Assembly: GCA_020444425.1 (NCBI GenBank)
Contig: JAHLLB010000011.1
Coordinates: 46,475 to 110,474, forward strand
Length of the DNA: 64,000 nucleotides
From: a bacterium
Lineage (GTDB): Bacteria > Electryoneota > Electryoneia > Electryoneales > Electryoneaceae
Reading direction: 5' to 3'
Shown: piece by piece, positions 29,001 through 35,589 of the stretch
How the letters are laid out: the number at the start of each line of letters is the position of its first letter
Numbering within the stretch: position 1 is the stretch's first letter
Notes under the pieces: generated by a model
Told to the model about the DNA's origin: nothing
Databases searched by the model: none
The model's input: only the letters and a program-made list of their open reading frames with translations
Made by a program: the position numbers and the translations under genes

Positions 29001-29055
29001 TGACCAGGAGTAGCAGGGTTGCGAGAACACTCCACACACTGCGAGCATGGTTCAT
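26026..29055 (-). CDS. TonB-dependent receptor with carboxypeptidase-regulatory-like N-terminal domain
   Basis: I place the start at the ATG at 29055 (GGGGA six bases upstream), giving about 1009 aa with a signal peptide ending VQA-A. An upstream in-frame extension to 29214 lacks sense. A CarboxypepD_reg-like domain (GKIVGTVVG...LDGRYVILNVPPGTYEIKAS) precedes the plug (AMPVENVREVIRLTPG...VLYLVDGASMVDP) and a 22-strand-type barrel ending LQVGAGIEF. It should import a substrate across the outer membrane using TonB energy. Several D-x-(N/D)-x-(N/D)-G loops within the barrel region (about nt 27840-27930, and again near 27420-27530 and 27660) look like calcium-binding loops. It is first in the six-gene operon. 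The substrate is unknown. Confidence 0.92.
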   Translation of the reverse strand: MNHARSVWSVLATLLLLVMLAGVVQAAPGKIVGTVVGTESSEPLIGVNIIIDGTRHGAATDLDGRYVILNVPPGTYEIKASIIGYRPVSVREVRVTEGRTTTIDIEMTPEALIGEEVVFVAEKPLIQPDMTDSRTTRTSEDIKAMPVENVREVIRLTPGAVGGNFRGGREEEVLYLVDGASMVDPMTGDYEGYIPQVAFEEVNVTTGGMSAQYGNNLSGVVSQITKEGGERYSGSFLGRTNDGGIEDDEMKDLQFALSGPIPLLDNRIGDLNFFVAGQWYDTRGRFVNDDSTMTSGFGKLSYSPTPKQKFTLSGNVTNSNWTNYTHLWSRTDYEDRLDGYAPSYNDDGTIASDYVYYDPSNSPWFNNGQLDTEDLNGNGVLDAGEDLDGDGVIDSEDLNKDGSLSNFSMLDHLPYFEQHINQFSAKWDQTISERTYFELGFSYFKTEMHYNTREYINEDANGNGQLDLEQAYSSIEEIPDDLLNEYRDVLESNADGTQYWFDYNQNGVWEYEDINGNEIWDWEEYGPTHDLMTDEDDDGYVDASQSGPRDTWLGWEDMPFGNSKDDNDFYTYGTGTTYNRSRWNNDSKETYTFKGHITSQMHQFHEVKAGFELTFYELFDHDVDMASGGNVYGQNFTASPRLYGAFVEDKMEFEGMVLNLGLRADYFDVNWDDYPSDITNPVTDPSLGGEVADPTAVEGKTYWGPRLGVAFPITERDQLSFNYSRNFQVPLLRYAFTNVNWDFSGAFPIVGNPNLEPERTTSYELTLRHQFTDDVVFVATGFYKDISGLVDTRQVFFTARNWYGLYINQDYGNVRGFEMSLSKRFSNFTSGSLSYTYAVAKGKASEARQNYENAWAGNLIRTTESYLDWDQRHTIYGNVQFFVPTDSDIFGLPYFDGLSINLIGKYGSGLPYSSPARSLDPPINDQRLPYTLTFDARVQKEWGIWKSLNVYAFVQVYNLLDRENIDQRFFQANADTGWYEQFNDVDGKYDDPRYYQRGRMLQVGAGIEF

Positions 29056-29910
29056 GGCAGTCCCCATCTTAATCCGACAGTTCCTGCGGACGACGAAATC
29101 ATCGACCGCTATCCACATCAAAAATGTTTCTGTCTTAATGGTTGCTGCGAAATTCGGCGCAGGGAAGGTTCGGATCTGCCTGAGAACTGGAGCGTTCCCG
29201 GTGGGGGACACCAATGGGAGGGAAGTACAACATCAACCCGGCGAGTGTAATGGAGACTCACTCACTCACCGTTACAACGAATACTGCAACATGTGGCCGA
29301 CCGCTGCACAACAGATGAGTCTCCCCAGCCTCATCGGTACATCGATCACAAGCGGGCGATGAACCTTGTGCCCCGATACCGTAAGTATGCGCAGTGCTTG
29401 CATCGGAGACGACGTCCACCCCCGTGATCGACGTCCCGCACCCCAGAAATCCGACCTTAGCCCTCTCGTTTCGTTCCGCGCGATTAACGAATTCCTAACA
29501 GATACGTTACGCAGGTAAAAGCTTGCGGGTCAACAACCTGGCAACGTTCCTCTCGACTCGTCTCGGAATCGTGCTCCGATTCTCGTAAACCCGCTTTGTC
29601 CACTAATAATCTGAAAAAGATACAAATTCTTCCAACAAAAAACACTCCTTGGAAGCATTTTACAGTAAAAGGGAGCTCTGGGTGTTTCGGGAGCACTGTG
29701 TTCCAAATGTCGCAAAGCTTCGATTTCTACGTTTTCACTTCTGCAAAACCACGTTCATAATCCGTAGTTCTGACAATCGGCCCGGCTTCGCTTTTAGGAT
29801 TTCCCGGCCCTTCACCGTCAGGAGAGACTGCCTCCGGAGTCAGAGAGCACAAACGGAACACCCGGAGCAAATTGCCCCGGGCATGTATAAATGACACACC
29901 AGCATTGAGC
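29056..29910. other. Long intergenic region upstream of the TonB operon
   Basis: About 855 bases separate the TonB receptor start from the end of the next minus-strand gene. The operon promoter should be here. The part around 29570-29760 is less GC-rich than its surroundings and contains an inverted repeat (CTTCCAA...TTGGAAG). Short ORFs occur on both strands, but none has a ribosome-binding site or protein-like composition. No RNA gene was recognised. Confidence 0.5.
29861..29881 (-). terminator. Hairpin downstream of the 29911 gene
   Basis: On the minus strand CCCGGGGCA-ATT-TGCTCCGGG gives a 9-bp stem with one G-T pair and a 3-nt loop, 29 bases after the stop. The downstream T content is modest (TGTTCCGTTTG). 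Confidence 0.5.
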
Positions 29911-32265
29911 CTAGCGAGTCAGCATCACCTTGCGCAGCTGGTTCAACTCCCCGGGTATCTCCGCTTGCACGAAGTACACTCCGCTGGCTAGGTGTTGCGC
30001 GTCGAACGTCAGTATGTGCGTCCCGGCATTCAGTTCACCATTCGCGAGTGTCGCCACCCGTTGACCGGTGAGGTTGTACACCGTCACCAAGACCTTCGCC
30101 GCCTCGGGCAGGCTCAGTGTGAGCGATGTGCTCGGATTGAACGGGTTCGGATACGCGGCGCTCAGTTCGTAGTTGTTCGGCAGATCACTCGACGCCACGG
30201 TTTCGGCCGGGCCATCAGCTGCCACCGCCCCGGTGAAATCTTCCAGACGCAACGGACGCGACTCATCCATCGCGCCGTAATGTTCCTTGAAGAACGTGAA
30301 TTTGTCCCCGAATGTCGGCGTGTAGAATTCCCCGGCACGCATGGAGAAGGTGTACGTCCCTTCCGGCGCATACCACGGAATCGCCTGCACCCGGTCATTG
30401 CTGATCATCTCCATCCACGGCGTGATGGTTAATGTATCCTCCCACAACGGTTCCCACACCGTCTGGTTCGGAGTGAGCAGCCGCGTCCAGAAGTCCACGT
30501 CCGCGAATTCGGTGTTGGACAGGTTCACAAGCACAACATCATACTTGACCAGCCCGCCGTTGCCGACGATGTACGTGTCCCGTGGAATCAGGTTCAGCCA
30601 CACCGGCCCGATAAAATCGATCACTCCGTCAATCAGCGTCGCGAATTGCTGTTCGTCGCCACCCTCAAACACCGTTGTCGCATCGAATGCGAGGTAGATC
30701 GTCTTGCCGTGGTTCGGGATGTCATAGCAGATCGCGTGCGGCAACCCATCCGTGGTGCCCTCGAACAGAACTTGCGCGTCCGGGCGCGGCACGAGCACAT
30801 CTTCACGCAGGTTCCCGAGATCCGGGATGGTGTACGGTGACGTGTCGAACGGCTCCGTCAGCGTTCCGGCCATCCCGTAAAATTGCGTTTCATCATGCAT
30901 CGGGTCGTTGCTGGCGCCCGCGAGCCCGAGGAAATCGAAGGCGAAATCACCGGATCCGAACGATGTCTGCGCCGGCTCGCCGTTAGCCGCGAGGTAATCC
31001 TGATCGATCAGCAGCAGGTTGCCACCCTGGATCAGGTAGTTGGAAAATGGGTCGTCACCGGCGGCCCACTCCCGGGTCGGGATGCTGTCGCCGCCGTTGC
31101 CGCTGACAATCACCAGGTGCCAGTCCATCTCCATCAGCCATGTGTCGTAACCCTTGTTCGCCTCGGCGTCCCAGACGGTGGTATTGTCCAGTCCCATCGT
31201 CGCCAGCAGGTTGGTCAGGTTCGGGATGTAGTCGCCGCCGTCGTCGATCACGAGGATCGGATTCAGGGGTACGTGGACAATCTCGAAAGATTTGCGGCGG
31301 TTGACGTTTCGGGTGGTGTTCCCTTCAACGTCTTCAGCGACAATCCAGTAGACAAAGTTATCGCCAAGCTCACCCCAGATGGAGTGTGTGCCCTCCCAGA
31401 CATTGTCCTCGTCCGGATCGTACAGTTCAACGGTCACCGGTAACGATCCATTCTTCACCAGCTTGGCCCAGACGCGGTTGACCCCGCTGTTGTCGACCAC
31501 TCGCGCGCGGAACGTGCACGGCTTACGCGGATTGGTCGTGTTCGGGAGCTGCTGCATGCCGAGGATCTGCGGTGGTTCAACGCCGATATAATTCACTCCG
31601 ACACGCTGCATGATGTCAACAATGGGTGCCGTACTACCGTACGCGCCCCAGGGGTAGTCAAGGTCACTCATCCAAGGCCCGCCGAACCAGGTAAAGGTGG
31701 TGCCGCGCGAGGAAATGTCGTCGGCGTACGGTTGCGGCAGACCGTCGTTCTGCGTTTTGACGAATCCGACCATGAAATCGTCGGCGTCCGGATTCCAGAT
31801 TCCGCCGCCCGGGAGATCCGATTGATCGAACAAAGGCTCCCATGTGCCGGTCCCACCCACATCAATGTTGATTGGGCCGGCGAGGATGTCGCCGAGCGGA
31901 CTGACCGGGCTTGTGCCACGTAACGGCGCGTTCCCATTGGGATACATCGCTTCCGCATCGGCGCTGTAGTCCCAGATGTATACGTCGATGTTGCCTGAGC
32001 TATAGAACAGTGCGTCAGCGTACAGGATCGAGCAGGCTGTTGCGGGATGGTAGTGCACAGCGAAGGTATCGCCCTGCGCACCGGAAGACAGGTAGTAGTC
32101 AGCTTCCAGATCCGACATCCGCCACAGCTCGACAATTTCGTCGAGTTCGTCGAGACGCTGTTCCGCTGTCGTTTGCAGGTGGTTCGGCAACGGGATCACA
32201 TCCATCGCCGAGGCAGACGCGATCACCAGCATTGCTAACAACAGGCACACGAGATTCCGATTCAT
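29911..32265 (-). CDS. Sorting-domain surface protein with GATase1-like Rossmann domain (family member 2)
   Basis: It starts at the ATG at 32265 behind GGGGAGAGG, giving about 784 aa. The architecture is that of the 14772 and 32812 proteins: signal peptide, beta domain with [17 protein letters not shown] and FTWFGGPWM, Ig-like segment starting PPQILGMQQLPNT, Rossmann-like domain (ILVIDDGGDY...YLIQGGNLLLIDQDY), an extra beta domain, and a sorting domain (YPNPFNPSTSLTLSLPEAAK, ending VMLTR). It is flanked by long intergenic regions and is probably monocistronic. It should be exported and surface-attached. Function unknown. Confidence 0.85.
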   Translation of the reverse strand: MNRNLVCLLLAMLVIASASAMDVIPLPNHLQTTAEQRLDELDEIVELWRMSDLEADYYLSSGAQGDTFAVHYHPATACSILYADALFYSSGNIDVYIWDYSADAEAMYPNGNAPLRGTSPVSPLGDILAGPINIDVGGTGTWEPLFDQSDLPGGGIWNPDADDFMVGFVKTQNDGLPQPYADDISSRGTTFTWFGGPWMSDLDYPWGAYGSTAPIVDIMQRVGVNYIGVEPPQILGMQQLPNTTNPRKPCTFRARVVDNSGVNRVWAKLVKNGSLPVTVELYDPDEDNVWEGTHSIWGELGDNFVYWIVAEDVEGNTTRNVNRRKSFEIVHVPLNPILVIDDGGDYIPNLTNLLATMGLDNTTVWDAEANKGYDTWLMEMDWHLVIVSGNGGDSIPTREWAAGDDPFSNYLIQGGNLLLIDQDYLAANGEPAQTSFGSGDFAFDFLGLAGASNDPMHDETQFYGMAGTLTEPFDTSPYTIPDLGNLREDVLVPRPDAQVLFEGTTDGLPHAICYDIPNHGKTIYLAFDATTVFEGGDEQQFATLIDGVIDFIGPVWLNLIPRDTYIVGNGGLVKYDVVLVNLSNTEFADVDFWTRLLTPNQTVWEPLWEDTLTITPWMEMISNDRVQAIPWYAPEGTYTFSMRAGEFYTPTFGDKFTFFKEHYGAMDESRPLRLEDFTGAVAADGPAETVASSDLPNNYELSAAYPNPFNPSTSLTLSLPEAAKVLVTVYNLTGQRVATLANGELNAGTHILTFDAQHLASGVYFVQAEIPGELNQLRKVMLTR

Positions 32266-32586
32266 GTTCCTCTCCCCGGTCAACCGTTTTGTTTCATCCG
32301 CACCCAGCAGAAATATACGTATTAGAAGTTTAACATAGCGGTCCCCCGGTTCCGGAGCAACAAGATTTTCGGGGTACCCCTGGGATCAGTTGTCGAGGCC
32401 ACCGGACAAACCCAAAAACTCGTCGCCAATAGTGGCTGGAGACAAACAAACGGCTGGAGACAACAGAGAATGTGGGCAAGACCAGCGTACACACCCCAGG
32501 AGTTCTTGCCCTTGAGAATTTTACGAAAGTGGAGGAGCCGGAAGGAAGTGGAGAAGCCGGAACGTATGGCGAAAAGCGGCAAGTGG

Positions 32587-32708
32587 GTCATTCTGAAAGC
32601 GCGTCAGTTTGCGCTTGAAGAAGAGCCAGATGATCAATAGCCTAACCTTTGTTCTGTCTTGGGAGTAGCTGGTTCTTCCTCACTTCTCTGCGTTCCGTTC
32701 GGAATGAC
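32587..32708 (+). repeat. Dispersed ~120-bp repeat, copy B
   Basis: It starts GTCATTCTGAAAGCGCGTCA, contains TTGCGCTTGAAGAAGAGCC, and ends CGTTCCGTTCGGAATGAC. Its first ~55 bases are nearly identical to copies at 35402 and 59021, and its last ~35 bases match the copies at 59021 and 11707. Confidence 0.85.
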
Positions 32709-32740
32709 TCGTTCCTTCACCGGCGTCATTTCATAGAACT

Positions 32741-32768
32741 GGGGGCATGTATTCGCATACATGCCCCC
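32741..32768. terminator. Perfect 12-bp hairpin
   Basis: GGGGGCATGTAT-TCGC-ATACATGCCCCC is a perfect stem-loop 44 bases beyond the stop of the minus-strand gene at 32812. There is no clear T-tract, so it may protect the transcript's 3' end rather than terminate transcription. Confidence 0.5.
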
Positions 32769-32811
32769 AGGGATTTACCAATTACCGACTACCGTTCACC
32801 GCCATCCGTCC

Positions 32812-35154
32812 TTACCTCACGAGCATCACCTTGCGCAGCTCGTTCAGCTGTCCGGGGATTTCCGCACGGATGAAGTACACCCCGCTCGCGAGTTCGTGTG
32901 CGTCGAAGGTGAGTGTGTGTGCCCCGGCGTTCATGCGGCCAGACGCCAGCGTCGCGACATTCTGCCCCATCACGTTGAACGCGGTCACCTTCACCTCCGC
33001 CGTTTCCGGCAGGCTCAGGGTGACCGACGTGCTCGAGTTGAACGGGTTCGGCCAGGCATCGGACAACGCGTAGTCAGCTGGCAGGGATGAACTTGTCTCC
33101 GCGACATCAGCTGTCAGCGGCGCGTCCGGCGCGAACCAGGCCGAGAACGGGAGATTGCCGTCACCGGTCTGTCCGGTTTTGGTGAAGGTGAAGCTATCAG
33201 ACACGTCCGCCGTCGGGAACTGCCCGGCGCACATGCTGAACGTATACTCTCCCGCCGGGGCTGCCGCCGGCACGTAACGGTGCTTTTCTCCGAACACCGC
33301 CTGCCAGAAACCGTCGACGTACACGTTGTTGAAGAAGAACGGTTCAACGATCTGCCCGTCCGGCATCGTAATCCGGGTCCAGAAGTCCATGTTCCCCAAG
33401 TCATCGGACAACAGGTTCGCGCCCCACGCACTGAAGATGAGCCCACCGCCCTCGCTGCCGATTTCCGTCTTCCACGGCACGAGATCGATCCACAGCGGCC
33501 CGGTGTAATCGAGCATGCCGGTGATCAGGTCGGCCATTTGCTGATAGTTTGCGGGAGATGCCATCGAGCGTCCCGCCTGGAACGCGAGATACGCAGTCTT
33601 GCCACCATCCGGCCGGTCGAACGCGATGCCGCACTCGTCACCGGCACTTACGCTGGTGAAAATCACCTCGCTACCGGTTCGTGGCAACACAGTATCGTAA
33701 TGCAGGCTGGAACCCTGGTAGTAGAGTTCGAACGGATCGGTCGCGAACGGTTCGGTGAAGGTTCCGGTGACTCCATAGAACTGCGTTTCCTCGTCAGCCA
33801 GATCCACAATTGCGCTGCTGATACCAAGGAAGTCGTAGGCAAAATCTCCAGTGGCGAAAGATGGGGTATCGGGCTCGCCGTTTGCCGTCATGTAATCCTG
33901 ATCCATGAACAGCAGGTTGCCGCCGTGTTGCAGGTAGTCGATATACGCGTTGTTATCGTAGTTTCGGGTCGGTATGGTTGTGCCGCCATTCCCGAGCACG
34001 ATTACCAGTTGCCAGCCACGGTCGAGCAGGTATTTGTCGATACCGTCCCCGGCATCCCAACTGGCGTACCCTTGCCACAAACCCATCAGTTCGAGCACCT
34101 CGAACAGCGAGTTGAAGTACGACGCGCGGTCATCGATCAACAGCACCGGACGCGTTTCAACTTCAACAACATCGAAGGACCAGCGATTCCAGTAGCTGCT
34201 CGATGAGTTGCCGTTATTGTCCTGTGCAATGATCCAGTAGGTAAACGTATCCCCGAAGTCAGCGTTCAGGGTATGGGTGACTTCGTAGACGTTGTCTTCG
34301 TCGGGATCCAGCATTTCAATGGCGAACGGTGTGCTGTCGTTCCTCTGCAGCTTCAGGTACACGGACCCGACCTCTTCATCATCCGTAACTCTGGCGGAAA
34401 ACGTGCACGGCTTGTCCTGCTTGGTAGTGTTTGGAAGCTGAGCGACCTCGGCAATCACCGGCGGCTGGCCGAGCGGATAGGACACACCCACCCGCATCAT
34501 CACGTCGACAATATGCGATGAGGAACTGTAGCCGCCCCACGGGTAGTCGTAGCCGTCCATCCACGGACCACCGAACCAGGTGAATGACGTTCCACGTTGC
34601 CAGATATCGTCCGCCAGCGGTTGCGGGAGACCATCGTTCTGTGATTTCACGAATCCGACCATGAAATCGTCACCGTCCGGGTTCCAGATTCCGCCGCCAA
34701 ACAGATCATCCTCATCGAACAGGGTTTCCCAGTCGCCGGTTCCATCCACTGAAATATTGAACGGCCCAAAAAGCGTTTCGCCAATGGGGCTGATGAACGA
34801 TGTGCCACGCAATGGCGCTTCTCCGTTCGGGTAAGCGCCCTCCGCATCAGCGCTGTAATCCCAGACAAACGCCTGAATGTTCCCCCCGGTATAGAACATC
34901 GCTTCTGCAACGAGGATGGAGCAGGCTGCTGCCGGACGGTAATGAACAGCGAAGGTGTCACTCAACGCACCGGAAGAGAGGTAGTAGTCGGCATCCAGAT
35001 CACTCATGCGCCACAACTGCACGATCTCTTCCAGATCATCAAGCTGGCTGTTTTGAGGTGGCTGTTGTTCAGGAATGCGAATGAAATCCGAGGCAAAACC
35101 GGTTTCGGCAAACAGGAATGAAAGTAGAACAAGGCACAGAACACGCGTTTTCAT
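32812..35154 (-). CDS. Sorting-domain surface protein with GATase1-like Rossmann domain (family member 3)
   Basis: I start it at the ATG at 35154, preceded by GGGGGG and opening a clear signal peptide (MKTRVLCLVLLSFLFAETG); the upstream 84 codons of open frame look non-coding. The ~780-aa product repeats the family layout: [17 protein letters not shown] beta domain, PPVIAEVAQLPNT Ig-like segment, Rossmann-like domain (VLLIDDRASY...YLQHGGNLLFMDQDY), a further beta domain, and a sorting domain (WPNPFNSSTSVTLSLPETAE, ending VMLVR). Its last ~250 bases are strikingly like those of the gene at 35590, including about 29 bases beyond the stop codon. Confidence 0.85.
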   Translation of the reverse strand: MKTRVLCLVLLSFLFAETGFASDFIRIPEQQPPQNSQLDDLEEIVQLWRMSDLDADYYLSSGALSDTFAVHYRPAAACSILVAEAMFYTGGNIQAFVWDYSADAEGAYPNGEAPLRGTSFISPIGETLFGPFNISVDGTGDWETLFDEDDLFGGGIWNPDGDDFMVGFVKSQNDGLPQPLADDIWQRGTSFTWFGGPWMDGYDYPWGGYSSSSHIVDVMMRVGVSYPLGQPPVIAEVAQLPNTTKQDKPCTFSARVTDDEEVGSVYLKLQRNDSTPFAIEMLDPDEDNVYEVTHTLNADFGDTFTYWIIAQDNNGNSSSSYWNRWSFDVVEVETRPVLLIDDRASYFNSLFEVLELMGLWQGYASWDAGDGIDKYLLDRGWQLVIVLGNGGTTIPTRNYDNNAYIDYLQHGGNLLFMDQDYMTANGEPDTPSFATGDFAYDFLGISSAIVDLADEETQFYGVTGTFTEPFATDPFELYYQGSSLHYDTVLPRTGSEVIFTSVSAGDECGIAFDRPDGGKTAYLAFQAGRSMASPANYQQMADLITGMLDYTGPLWIDLVPWKTEIGSEGGGLIFSAWGANLLSDDLGNMDFWTRITMPDGQIVEPFFFNNVYVDGFWQAVFGEKHRYVPAAAPAGEYTFSMCAGQFPTADVSDSFTFTKTGQTGDGNLPFSAWFAPDAPLTADVAETSSSLPADYALSDAWPNPFNSSTSVTLSLPETAEVKVTAFNVMGQNVATLASGRMNAGAHTLTFDAHELASGVYFIRAEIPGQLNELRKVMLVR

Positions 35155-35589
35155 GGTCCCCCCACAGTGGACGTTCGCGATACGATACTCATTTTTAAAA
35201 CCCTCTTCAGTAAACATAGAGTGGGATTGTGACTTGATCAATTGGTCTGGCCCGATTCTTCGGATAGTCTCAATAAATCGACTCGAGAGTCGCATGGCCA
35301 AGCCGGGCACTCTGAACCACTTCTGACCCGCAACTGGTTCAGGCAGGTAGACCTCTGACGTCGCGGAAACGTGGGAATTCATCCCGAAAGGCTGCAAGCA
35401 CGTCATTCTGAAAGCGCGTCAGTTTGCGCTTGAAGAAGAGCCAGATGATCAATGGGTTACTACTGTTGGTTATCAGAAAAGCTGGACCTTCTTCGCTTCG
35501 CTCAGAATGACACCCCTGGCAATCCGGGGTTTGTCAACGATCTGAAGGAATTTCCGCGATCACCGACTACTGTTCACCGCCAACCGTCC
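35155..35589. other. Intergenic region with repeat copy C
   Basis: This stretch holds the dispersed repeat (35402-35511) and, at 35560-35589, a segment that matches the sequence just downstream of the 32812 gene. No gene is supported. Confidence 0.5.
35402..35511 (+). repeat. Dispersed ~120-bp repeat, copy C
   Basis: Its first ~55 bases match copy B almost exactly. The second half differs and ends CTTCGCTTCGCTCAGAATGAC, so the copy keeps the terminal inverted repeat but has another right-hand sequence. Confidence 0.8.

Larger units (their letters stand above)
32266..32811. other. Intergenic region with repeat copy B and a perfect hairpin
   Basis: Apart from the dispersed repeat (32587-32708) and the hairpin at 32741-32768 I see no gene. 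An 89-codon minus-strand ORF (32322-32591) has no ribosome-binding site and unnatural composition. Confidence 0.5.

Noticed and set aside
29484..29715. Small minus-strand ORFs of 60-70 codons upstream of the TonB operon
   Set aside because: Two overlapping frames, neither with a ribosome-binding site nor a natural-looking composition.
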